Both the position numbers and the translations under genes were made by a program. The notes beneath the pieces are model-generated. The model saw nothing but the letters and a program-made list of their open reading frames with translations, did not search any database and was not told the origin of the DNA. This document shows, one piece after another, positions 1 through 7,400 of a stretch of 9,674 bases of DNA. Within the stretch, counting starts at the first letter, position 1, and each line of letters opens with the position of its first letter. Source of the stretch: UBA1367 sp040268355 (GTDB taxonomy: Bacteria > Actinomycetota > Coriobacteriia > Coriobacteriales > Atopobiaceae); the NCBI GenBank assembly GCA_040268355.1, contig JAWRIT010000030.1:1-9674 (forward strand), given 5' to 3'.

Positions 1-69
1 ACACTCGCTCGTGGCAGGCGCGCCCGCATCTTCGCCCACACGCGCGAGACGGTGGCCAGCCGATCATGA
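1..69 (+). CDS. possible C-terminal end of an upstream gene (partial)
   Basis: Frame 1 is open from the window edge to a TGA at 67-69 and reads as 22 residues rich in Arg and Ala, ending Thr-Val-Ala-Ser-Arg-Ser. Of the three + frames here it has the most protein-like composition; the other two run on into low-complexity proline/arginine strings. No domain can be recognised from so short a piece, and the call rests only on composition and on the stop lying before clearly non-coding DNA. It could equally be non-coding. Confidence 0.25.
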   Translation, partial: TLARGRRARIFAHTRETVASRS

Positions 70-170
70 CGAGCACCTGGCCCCTCCCCCTCCGCCCGTG
101 CGCGCGGGGAGACGGCAGGCCCAGCATGTGGCCCCAGCCGAGTCTCCCCTTCCGCCTGTGCGCGGCTCGG
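31..170 (+). repeat. degenerate tandem repeat, 60-bp period
   Basis: The block TCCGCC(C/T)GTGCGCG occurs at 91-104 and 151-164 with one mismatch, and a weaker relative (TTCGCCC..CGCGCG) sits at 31-46, all in exact 60-base register. CATG at 65-68 and 125-128 keeps the same register. By direct count, 51-110 matches 111-170 at 35 of 60 positions without gaps. That exceeds what GC richness alone would give, but the copies are old or the match is partly compositional. Confidence 0.4.
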
Positions 171-315
171 CGACACCCCGGGCCCGCTTCGCCCGACTCC
201 ACGCTTGTGCCCGGAGGCACACAGGTCACCGACAGGACCGTGCCAGCTCATAGTGAATGTGACACTATGAAGGTATCTGCTGGGGGATGCAAACGAATAT
301 GGAGAGGGGCGCATC
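70..315. other. GC-rich intergenic region upstream of the flavoprotein gene
   Basis: I see no gene here. It holds a degenerate 60-bp repeat (31-170), a hairpin with stem GGGGAGAC/GTCTCCCC (106-113 with 142-149, extended inside by GGC 114-116 with GCC 137-139), a compact hairpin TGTGCC-CGGA-GGCACA (206-221), and the dyad at 248-270. Neither hairpin is followed by a T-run, so neither looks like an intrinsic terminator. GAGGGG at 304-309, six bases before the ATG at 316, is the ribosome binding site of the next gene. Confidence 0.6.
248..270. promoter_or_regulatory. candidate operator dyad upstream of the flavoprotein gene
   Basis: Perfect 8-base arms TCATAGTG (248-255) and CACTATGA (263-270) flank a 7-base spacer. 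The dyad ends 45 bases before the start codon at 316, where a repressor or activator site is expected. Arm length and spacing suit a dimeric helix-turn-helix regulator such as TetR or MerR type, but no regulator gene lies in the window. I could not place a convincing -35/-10 pair around it. Confidence 0.45.
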
Positions 316-2277
316 ATGTTCGAGAAGCTCTTTGAGCCGGTAACCATTAACAAAATGGAAGTGCCCAACCGCCTGGTGTTTGAGCCGATGGGCAACTATT
401 ACGCCGAACTGGACGGCAAGGCCAGCCAGCGCGACTGCGACTTCTACGCCGCGCGTGGCGAGGGTGGCTGCGGCCTGGTCATCACCGAGATCTGCTCGGT
501 CAACCGCGCGCACGGCAGAGGCGACGCCCGCAACCTCCTGCTCGACAATGACGAGGCCATCCCGAGCTTCGCCGCCATGGCCAAGGCCACCCAGGCGACC
601 GGCGCCAAGTTCGCAGTGGAGATCTATCATCCCGGCTGCCAGGGCGTGCCGGAGCTGTGCGAGGATGGCGTGCTCGTGAGTCCATCCGGCCAGGAGTCCA
701 AGCTGACGGGCGCCCCCACCCGCGCCCTCACGCACGACGAGGTTGAGGGAATCATTGAGGATTTCGTATTGGCCGGCGTGCGCGTGTGGAAAAGCGGCGC
801 CGACGCCGTCGAGCTGCACTGCGCCCACGGCTACCTGCTCTGCCAGTTCCTGAGCCCCTACACCAACCACCGTGACGACGAGTTTGGCGGCTCGCTCGAA
901 GGCCGCGCGGAGATCGTACGCCGCATCATCTGTGGCATCCGCGAGCGCACCAGCCCCGACTTCCCCATCATCGTGCGGCTGACCGCCGACGAGTACCTGC
1001 GTATGGTCGGCATCGACGACGGCATCACGCTCCCCATGGCGGTGGAGTACTGCCGCCTCTTCGAGCAGTGGGGCGCCGACGCCATCGACGTGAGCGCGGG
1101 CAACTACGAGACGATGAACTGGGCATGGGAGCCGGTGGGCTTCGACGAGGGATGGAAGTCCGAGAACGGCAAGACCATCGCCGCGGCGGTGAACGTCCCC
1201 GTCATCGCCTGCTCGGTAGTGCGCCACCCCGAGACCGCGATGGACCTCGTGGAGGGCGGCGTGGCCATGGTGGGCTCCGCGCGGCAGTTCTTCGCCGACC
1301 CTGACTGGGGCAACAAGGTGCGCGAGGGTCGTGCGAACGACATCCGCCCCTGCATCAGCTGCCTGCGCTGCATCGAAAGCCTGATGGCCGCCCACGAGGA
1401 CCCGTTCTCGCCCATGGTGTGCTCCGTGAACGCCGAGGCGGGTCGCGAGTGCGACCTCGCGCCGCTCGAGCAGGACGGCGACGGGCGCGTGGTGGCCGTC
1501 GTGGGGTCCGGTCCAGCCGGCATGGAGGCCGCACGGGTGCTCGCCCTGCGCGGGTTCGCTCCCGTGGTGCTCGAGAAGGACGCAAGGGCGGGCGGCCAGC
1601 TGCTGCTCGCCGAGCGCCCTCCCAAAAAATGGCGGCTGGAGTGGCTGCGTACCTGGTACGAGCAGCAGCTCGCCAAACTCGGCGTGGAGATTCGCCTGAA
1701 CTGCGAGGCGACGCCCGAGGTGATCGGCGAGCTGGCGCCGGTGGCCGTGGTGTGGGCCGCGGGGTCCGAGCCCATCAAGCCCGCCAGCATCGGCGGTCTC
1801 GACGGCGCCACGGTGCTGACCCCGCCCGAGGCCATCATGGCGGACCCCGCCCTCACCGGCGAGACCATCTGCGTGGTGGGCTCCGGCATGACCGGCATCG
1901 AGTGCGCCGAGATGCTCGCCGAACAGGGCAACCACGTGGACCTCTACGAGATGGTCGACACGATCGGCCCCGGCATCTTCTTCCAGAACCTGATCGACAT
2001 CATGGGTCGCCTGGGGCAGACCGACACCACGCTCAACCCCGACCACAAGCTGCTTGAGGTGCGCGGAAGCGAGGCCGTGTTCGAGAAGGGTGACGGCACG
2101 CAAGTGACGGCGACCTTCGACCACCTGGTGCTCTCGCTGGGCACCCATGCGGTGGAAGCGCCGGCATGGACCGCCGAGCTGGGCGTGCCCGTGCTGGTGG
2201 CGGGAGACTCCGCAGGCGTCGGACGCATCCAGGAGGCGGTGACCGGCGGCTACGACGCGGCGCGTGCCATCGCATAA
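316..2277 (+). CDS. Old Yellow Enzyme-family flavin/[4Fe-4S] oxidoreductase (dienoyl-CoA reductase / TMADH type)
   Basis: A cytoplasmic NAD(P)H-dependent flavoenzyme of 653 residues, the normal length for this family. Residues 1 to about 335 form the FMN-binding TIM barrel: VPNR near residue 17, HPGCQ at 105-109, and the HxAHGY block (H168, H171, Y173) followed by the family signature FGGS (190-193). Cysteines C346, C349, C352 and C369 should hold a [4Fe-4S] cluster; CxxCxxC spacing is that of trimethylamine dehydrogenase, whereas dienoyl-CoA reductase has CxxCxxxC. Two Rossmann motifs follow, GSGPAG (397-402) for FAD and GSGMTG (522-527) for NAD(P)H, with a C-terminal GD-containing FAD segment. 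Family members reduce activated C=C bonds (dienoyl-CoA, bile-acid intermediates as in BaiCD/BaiH, isoflavones) or act on amines. Substrate cannot be read from the sequence. The start is set by GAGGGG at 304-309. It appears monocistronic, with a possible operator dyad just upstream. Confidence 0.93.
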   Translation: MFEKLFEPVTINKMEVPNRLVFEPMGNYYAELDGKASQRDCDFYAARGEGGCGLVITEICSVNRAHGRGDARNLLLDNDEAIPSFAAMAKATQATGAKFAVEIYHPGCQGVPELCEDGVLVSPSGQESKLTGAPTRALTHDEVEGIIEDFVLAGVRVWKSGADAVELHCAHGYLLCQFLSPYTNHRDDEFGGSLEGRAEIVRRIICGIRERTSPDFPIIVRLTADEYLRMVGIDDGITLPMAVEYCRLFEQWGADAIDVSAGNYETMNWAWEPVGFDEGWKSENGKTIAAAVNVPVIACSVVRHPETAMDLVEGGVAMVGSARQFFADPDWGNKVREGRANDIRPCISCLRCIESLMAAHEDPFSPMVCSVNAEAGRECDLAPLEQDGDGRVVAVVGSGPAGMEAARVLALRGFAPVVLEKDARAGGQLLLAERPPKKWRLEWLRTWYEQQLAKLGVEIRLNCEATPEVIGELAPVAVVWAAGSEPIKPASIGGLDGATVLTPPEAIMADPALTGETICVVGSGMTGIECAEMLAEQGNHVDLYEMVDTIGPGIFFQNLIDIMGRLGQTDTTLNPDHKLLEVRGSEAVFEKGDGTQVTATFDHLVLSLGTHAVEAPAWTAELGVPVLVAGDSAGVGRIQEAVTGGYDAARAIA

Positions 2278-2303
2278 GGACGCGCGACAACGCGGGCGTG
2301 CAG

Positions 2304-2339
2304 CACGGTGCTCCGTGTCACCGGCCGTGTCGTGTGACA
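2304..2339. repeat. two overlapping small hairpins in the 3' region of the flavoprotein gene
   Basis: CACGG (2304-2308) pairs with CCGTG (2313-2317) around a 4-base loop, and TGTCAC (2316-2321) pairs with GTGACA (2334-2339) around a 12-base loop. The two share bases 2316-2317, so they cannot both form fully. They start 26 bases after the stop codon and lead directly into the long helices at 2340-2472. No T-run follows, so a standard intrinsic terminator is not supported. Confidence 0.35.
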
Positions 2340-2472
2340 AGCCGTTTACCAGCGCTTTTTGATGTCCTCTATACGCGCTGGTAAACGGCTCGTTGTAAGG
2401 CCCGTAGACGCCCTTCTGATAGGCAGGTCGATAGGAAAAAGCCAACAACGAATGGAGAGGGCCTTACAGCGG
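2340..2472 (+). ncRNA. candidate structured RNA or palindromic element with two long adjacent helices
   Basis: Helix 1: a perfect 15-base stem, 2341-2355 (GCCGTTTACCAGCGC) with 2375-2389, closed outside by A2340-T2390, around a 19-base loop. Helix 2 begins one base later: 2391-2403 (CGTTGTAAGGCCC) with 2459-2471, 13 pairs of which one is U2393-G2469. That G-U pair would be an A-C mismatch in the opposite transcript and weakly favours + strand RNA. Inside helix 2 lies a smaller hairpin, GACGCC (2407-2412) with GGC (2422-2424) and GTC (2427-2429). The two helices could stack end to end. No terminator, promoter or known RNA family was recognised. Alternatives are a DNA-level palindrome such as a transposon end or repeat element, or a 3' stabilising structure of the upstream mRNA. 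Confidence 0.5.
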
Positions 2473-2710
2473 CTCAGATCCATTTGTGCAGGTAGAGGCT
2501 TCAGCGGCGCAGCCAGAGAGGGTGCGATACCTCCACGGTGGCGTACAAGCACTCGCAAACTCGCAGGTACATGACGCAGCAATCGAGTGGCATCGTGCAC
2601 CAGTCCGTATGATCACCACATTTTGGGCCCGATGACCTCGGCATCCGCAAGGCTGTGATCTGCGTGAGGGTACCATTGCGCCGAAAAAACCGGCCTGTTA
2701 TCCCCTGAGG
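2473..2710. other. non-coding stretch before the nuclease-fold gene
   Basis: I see no gene here; short open frames on both strands lack ribosome binding sites. Minor structure includes a bulged hairpin GAGG.T (2518-2523) with ACCTC (2529-2533), a tandem ACTCGCA pair (2551-2557 and 2559-2565), and GCCG (2680-2683) with CGGC (2691-2694) around an A-rich loop. Base composition is less GC-rich than the flanking genes. Confidence 0.5.
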
Positions 2711-2739
2711 CTGTCACATAACGCCTGATAAGATATCAT
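2711..2739 (+). promoter_or_regulatory. candidate sigma70-type promoter for the nuclease-fold gene
   Basis: CTGTCA (2711-2716, 4 of 6 to TTGACA) and TATCAT (2734-2739, 5 of 6 to TATAAT) are 17 bases apart and lie in a sharply AT-rich patch (about 2718-2763) in otherwise GC-rich DNA. TATAAC at 2758-2763 is a second -10-like hexamer without a good -35. A bulged dyad overlaps the promoter: TTATC (2698-2702) with GATAA (2727-2731) and AGGC (2708-2711) with GCCT (2723-2726). It could be an operator. Confidence 0.4.
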
Positions 2740-2775
2740 TATTTTATATATTTACTCTATAACCGACCGTTTTGC

Positions 2776-2782
2776 GGGGAGG
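2776..2782 (+). promoter_or_regulatory. ribosome binding site deciding the start at 2787
   Basis: GGGGAGG ends four bases before ATG 2787. A TTG at 2772 in the same frame would add five residues, but it lies upstream of and overlaps the region of this site, so ATG 2787 is the better start. Confidence 0.7.
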
Positions 2783-2786
2783 CTCC

Positions 2787-3983
2787 ATGCACATTCTGAC
2801 CGGTGAGAGTGCGCTCAGGGCGATGCGCGCCGCGCGCGTGCGGGGACTGACGATAGTCCTGCCAGAACCCGACTTGCGCCAGCGGGCTGCATACCTCCCC
2901 GGCCAGCCACGTCACGTGGAGGTCTCCTTCGACAGCGTCTCTCCAATCGTGGGGCAGACGCTTGCAGACGTGGGTTTTGACGTGCAGCGTGCCGAGACGA
3001 ACGCGAAGGTTGACCTGTGGAGGCTTGGCAACGTCGGAGGCTTCACCGATGAGCGCCCCCTTGAGCTCGGGGTATTTTCCAGCGACAGGGTAAAGAGACG
3101 TAGGCGCTTGCGAACATGCGTGCTCTCACGGGATCTGCCAGCTGATGCGCTCATCCGAATCGACCCTACGCTGTACTTCGTGTGTCCCGAACTCATCGTC
3201 CTTCACATGTCATCGCACCTGAGCGAGATAGCCCTTGCCCAGCTCATCATGGAGCTGTGCGGCTCATACTCGCTTGGTCCTGTGTCCGATGACGACGGGC
3301 TGACACGATGTGCCTATGGAATACCTGCCGTCACCACGCTCAGCCGTATTCGGGCATACGCCAACCAGTTCAGGCATCGGGGCGGAACAAAGGTGCTCCA
3401 GACGGCGCTGCGCCTCGCAATGGAAGGGGCCGCCTCTCCCGCCGAGACGAACCTTGCGCTCATCATGAGCCTGCCTCGCGTGAGAGGCGGATACGGCTTT
3501 CCCATGCCAACTCTTAACGCCAAACTCATCGTCCCAGATCACGAGGTGGACAGGGTGGGAGGCGGCTCATATGCGCTCGACGTATTCTGGCAGGACGTCT
3601 ACGCCGACCTTGAGTACGAAAGTGTGGAGTTCCACCTCGATCCCCTCTTTGCCGCTCGCCTTGTTGCCGCGCGTGACCACAGCACGTTCACCGATCCCGA
3701 AGCTGCGGTGATACGACGCGGGCTCATCACGAAGGCGGACGCCGTCCGACGACGTCTGCGTGACCTTCAATGTCTCGGGTTGCAGGTCATTCCCGTCACC
3801 AACTTTGACCTACAGAGCGTCCATCGCATGGATCAGGTCGCCTGCGCACTCGCTCGGCAATTCGAGTGGCACGACCACCGAGACACAGACGAATGGTGCG
3901 CGCAGCTCGATGAGAAGGCCTGGCACGAGGCACGACGCTCGCTGCTGCAAGAGCTCCAGCCGGATGTCACCGTCCTGCCCTAG
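2787..3983 (+). CDS. orphan protein with C-terminal Vsr/DUF559-like PD-(D/E)XK nuclease fold, function unknown
   Basis: A 398-residue soluble protein without signal peptide or membrane segment. The N-terminal two thirds resemble AbiEi-like and related hypothetical proteins: a basic patch KRRRRLRT, a VCPEL block, an ELCGSY block, then a PAETNLALIMSLPRVRGGYG block. The last third fits a Vsr/DUF559-type restriction-endonuclease fold: LDVFW (D265), LEYESVEFH (E276, E278, H283), then D318xxR321 followed by a QVIPVTNFD strand. These match the usual D...ExE/D...H...DxxR layout, but the catalytic lysine is not obvious and activity is unproven. From family knowledge, coriobacterial genomes appear to carry such proteins as scattered orphans. 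No toxin, antitoxin, methylase or transposase gene is adjacent. ATA isoleucine codons and an AT-rich promoter set it apart from its neighbours and hint at transfer. The coding call is strong; the function is open. Confidence 0.88.
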   Translation: MHILTGESALRAMRAARVRGLTIVLPEPDLRQRAAYLPGQPRHVEVSFDSVSPIVGQTLADVGFDVQRAETNAKVDLWRLGNVGGFTDERPLELGVFSSDRVKRRRRLRTCVLSRDLPADALIRIDPTLYFVCPELIVLHMSSHLSEIALAQLIMELCGSYSLGPVSDDDGLTRCAYGIPAVTTLSRIRAYANQFRHRGGTKVLQTALRLAMEGAASPAETNLALIMSLPRVRGGYGFPMPTLNAKLIVPDHEVDRVGGGSYALDVFWQDVYADLEYESVEFHLDPLFAARLVAARDHSTFTDPEAAVIRRGLITKADAVRRRLRDLQCLGLQVIPVTNFDLQSVHRMDQVACALARQFEWHDHRDTDEWCAQLDEKAWHEARRSLLQELQPDVTVLP

Positions 3984-4405
3984 CCCGTCACTGCGAGGTC
4001 ACCAAGGGCGACAGCGACGCCCTGCGCAGGCGACGGGCAACGCACAGACCAGTTCGCGAGAGGTGAAGCCGGGTTCGAGCGTGGTCTCGCGGCCGCCGCG
4101 CACCACACGGGTGGCATGCGATGCGTCGAGCTCGGAGGAGCGGGTGGCCGCAAGCCCCTGGAAGCCGCCTCGGACAGCCAGTGCCGGACCTTCGGACGCA
4201 TGTCCGCTCGGCTGGTCGGAGACGCGGCCACTCAGACGCTCGGGGTCGTACCCGTCTGAGGGCTTGGACGGGCGCTCGCTCGACGGTCCCAGAGGAGCCG
4301 CCGGACGAAAACGTGGCGAGGCGGCACCCCAGGTCCGTCTGACCGTTCGTTTGGAGTACAGTTTGGTGCAGCGAACTCCCCCGACGAGACGAACAGGACT
4401 TCCCC
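3984..4405. other. hairpin-rich intergenic region without a convincing gene
   Basis: No frame here has a ribosome binding site plus start. Structures seen are CCCGTC (3984-3989) with GACGGG (4032-4037), enclosing AGGGCG (4005-4010) with CGCCCT (4018-4023); CGCGAGA (4055-4061) with TCTCGCG (4085-4091); CGGAC-GCAT-GTCCG (4193-4206); and CTCAGACG (4231-4238) with CGTCTGAG (4253-4260). None carries a T-run. The first pair begins directly after the stop codon at 3981-3983 and may help end or protect that transcript. The minus strand has a long stop-free frame ending in TGA at 3999-4001 but without an ATG. Near the downstream gene are GTTCG (4345-4349) with CGAAC (4372-4376) and a GTTTGG direct repeat (4349-4354, 4361-4366). 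Confidence 0.5.
4231..4260. repeat. perfect 8-bp inverted repeat, hairpin
   Basis: CTCAGACG (4231-4238) pairs with CGTCTGAG (4253-4260). Inside, GGT (4244-4246) pairs with ACC (4250-4252) around a 3-base loop, leaving a 5-base bulge on the 5' side. It lies 146 bases before the transporter start. No T-run follows on either strand. An 8-bp match within this distance is not rare by chance, so function is uncertain. Confidence 0.3.
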
Positions 4406-7400
4406 ATGATGGACAAACGGCTCTTCTCGCTCGTTCCTGGCTGCGGATGGCGCGTCGCGCTCGTGGTGCTGCTCAAGTGGCTGGCACTGGTCGCGAACGT
4501 GCTGACCATGACCATCATCGGGGTCTGGCTGCGCGATGTCGTCGAGCGCGGTCCCAGCATGCCCGGCCCGCTGACGCTTGCGCTCTTCGCGGTCACCCTG
4601 GGGCTTCGCATGCTGGCGACCTACGGTTCCGCACGCGCGTCCGACACCCTCTCGCGCCGGGCGCGGACGACCATCCGCGAGAGGGTCTACGGCAAGCTGC
4701 TCGCGCTCGGCCCGTCGTTTGCCGAAGAGGTCTCGACCGCGGAGGCCGTGCAGACCAGCATGGAGGGTGCCCAGCAGCTGGAGGTCTACTACGGCGCCTA
4801 CCTGCCACAGCTCTTCTACTCGCTGCTCGCTCCCCTCACGGTCTTCGCCCTGCTCGTGCGGATCGCCGGCCGCGCGCCGGTGGTCCTTCTGCTCCTCGTG
4901 CCCCTCATCCCGGTGTCCATCGTCTTCGTCCAGAAGCCGGCGCGGGCGGCCGCCAAGGCGTACTGGAGCTCCTACGTCGACCTCGGCGGGGACTTCCTCG
5001 AGGCCGTCCAGGGCCTGACCACGCTCAAGGTCTACCAGGCAGATGGCCGCTGGCACGAGAGGATGAACCGTGAGGCGGAGGGATTTCGGCAGGCCACCAT
5101 GAAGATGCTCTCGGTCCAGCTGCGCTCCATCGTGGTGATGGACGTCTTCGCGTACTGCGGGGCGGCGGTCGGCATCGTCATCGCGCTGCAGCAGTACGCC
5201 CACGGCGCCATCGGGTTTCTGGGCTGCTTTTTGATGGTGTTCCTCTCGCAGGAGTTCTTCTTGCCCATGCGCCAGCTCGGCAGCCTCTTTCACACTGCCA
5301 TGGGCGGTCTCGCGTCGGCCAGGCGCATGTACCAGATCCTGGACGCCGAGGCGCCCGCGCAGGGGACCACGGAAGTTCCCGCCACCGCGGGCCCCGAGGT
5401 CGCGCCCGTCGAGCTGCATGGGGTCGGCTACACCTATGCGGACCGCACGGTGGTCGCAGACGTCGATCTCGCCCTTCGCGCGGGACGGCTTGTGGCGCTG
5501 GTCGGCGAAAGCGGCAGCGGAAAGTCCACCGTCGCTGGCATCATCGCAGGCAGAAAGCTTGCCTACACTGGTTCGGCACGCGTGTGCGGCGTCGAGGCGC
5601 GCGAGGCCGACCCAGCGTCGCTCATGCGCGCCGTCACACTCGTGGGCACGAACGCCCACCTCTTTGCCGGCACCGTCCGGTCGAACCTCCTGCTTGCCAA
5701 ACCCGACGCCACCGACGACGAGCTGTGGGGCGCCCTCTCCTCCGCACGGGCCGCAGGCTTCGTGCGTCAGCTGGGAGGCCTCGACGCGCCCGTGGGCGAA
5801 GGAGGCGCGAACCTCTCCGGCGGCCAGCGACAGCGCATCGCCCTCGCCCGGGCGCTCGCACGCGACAGCCAGGCCTACGTCTTCGACGAGGCCATGAGCA
5901 GCGTGGACACCACAAGCGAGGCGGCCATCGCCCGCACCGTCTCCGAGCTCGCGCGGCGGCGGGCGGTGCTGGTGGTGGCCCATCGCCTCGAGCTGGTGCG
6001 CGACGCCGCGGAGATCGTGGTCATGGACCAGGGCCGCGTGGCCGAGCGAGGCACGCATGACGACCTGCTCGCCGCAGACGGCATCTATGCGCGGCTGTGG
6101 CGACAGCAGACCGAATTCGCCGCGTTCGTCGACCATGGGGCCGACGCCGCCGATGACGAGGTGGTCGTCGTGCCAGCGGCGGAGGTGACGTCCGCGGCGG
6201 CATCCACGTCGGACGGTCGAGCCAGCGCGCCCTCGACCGTAAGCGTGCTGCGTCGCATGCTGGCACTGGTCCGCCCGCTCGCCGGGCACCTGTGCGTCGC
6301 CACGCTGCTCGGCTGCATCGGACACCTGGCGGCCATCGCCATCCCCGTCCTGGGCGCCTACGGCCTCGTCGCCGCAGCGGGACGCCCGCTCGCCATCGGG
6401 CTCGGCGCCGCGTGCGTCGGCGCCATCGTCTGTGGCGTCGTACGCGGGCCCGCGCGCTACGGCGAGCAGCTCTGCAACCACTATGTCGCCTTCCGGCTGC
6501 TCGCCCACGTGCGCGACCTCATCTTCGCGGCGCTGCGCCGCCTGGCACCGGCCAAGCTCGAGGGTCGAGGCAAGGGAGACGTCGTGTCGCTCGCCACCTC
6601 CGACGTCGAGCTGCTCGAGGTCTTCTACGCCCACACCATCTCGCCCGTCGCCATCGCCCTGGTGGTCTGTGCCGGCATGCTCCTCTTTCTGGGCGCGCAC
6701 GACGGCTCGCTCGCCCTTGCAGGCGCCGTGGGCTACCTGCTCGTCGGACTCGTCATCCCTTGGGTCGGCGACCGCCTGACCCGGGGTTCGGGCGCCAAGG
6801 TGCGCACGACGGTCGGTGCCACCAACGCGCTCGTGCTCGAGAGTCTGCGCGGACTGGGCGAGACCATCCAGTACGGCCGCACCGGCGACGCGCTCCGTGC
6901 GCTGGATGCTGCCCACACGCGGCTCACGGCCACGGAGCTGCCGCTGCGACGGACCGACGCCCTGCTGCTCGCGCTCGGCGACGGTGCGGTGCTCGTCGCG
7001 GGGGCGGCGCTGCTCTCGCGCGCCGTGGGGACGATCGGGCATGGTGGCCTCTCGGTGCCAGCGGCCATCGTCTGCGGGCTCGCCTACCTGTCGTCGTTCG
7101 GCCCCGCCTTTGCGGTCGCGCGCCTGGGCACCTCGCTGCAGCAGACCGTCGGCGCCGGACAGCGCGTGCTCGACCTGCTCGACGAGCGGCCACAGACCGA
7201 GGACGTCACCAACGGGGTGGACGTCGCCTTTACCGGGGCGGCGCTGGAGCGCGTCTCCTTCTCCTATGACCGGCTCCCGGTCCTGCGAGACGTCACGATG
7301 GGCTTTGCGCCGGGCACCATCACCTGCGTCTCGGGGCCGAGCGGGTGCGGCAAGTCGACGGTCCTCAAGCTGCTCATGCGCTTCTGGGACGCGGACGCCG

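Noticed and set aside
11..335. Two + frames at 11-253 and 66-335
   Set aside because: Pro/Arg/Ala low-complexity translations without ribosome binding sites; the second overlaps the flavoprotein start.
265..2448. 727-codon open frame on the minus strand
   Set aside because: It is antisense to the flavoprotein gene, whose motifs are unambiguous. Its composition (His, Ala, Gly, Arg rich) is the usual complement of GC-rich codons.
2391..2471. Integron attC site
   Set aside because: The long-stem layout recalled attC, but the GTTRRRY/RYYYAAC core sites are absent and there is no integrase or cassette array.
2359..2574. 71-codon + frame across the long helices
   Set aside because: No ribosome binding site, it starts inside the loop of the 15-bp hairpin, and it has no recognisable domain.
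2346..2600. 84-codon minus-strand frame across the long helices
   Set aside because: Reads somewhat protein-like, but it lacks a supported start and spans both perfect stems; RNA or palindrome structure explains the region better.
2376..2711. 23S rRNA-like strings (GGTAAACGGC near 2380; GGGGATAACAGGC on the minus strand near 2694-2706; CTGATAGGCAGG near 2416)
   Set aside because: The pieces are short, on different strands and not in rRNA order. About one 13-base match to a 2.9-kb rRNA is expected by chance in a window this size on both strands.
4056..4090. tRNA-like GGTTCGAGC
   Set aside because: The flanking bases do not form a T-arm stem and no anticodon or acceptor arm can be built.
3760..5073. 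437-codon + frame bridging two genes
   Set aside because: It overlaps the end of the nuclease-fold gene and the start of the transporter out of frame, and turns into Arg/Ala/Gly strings.
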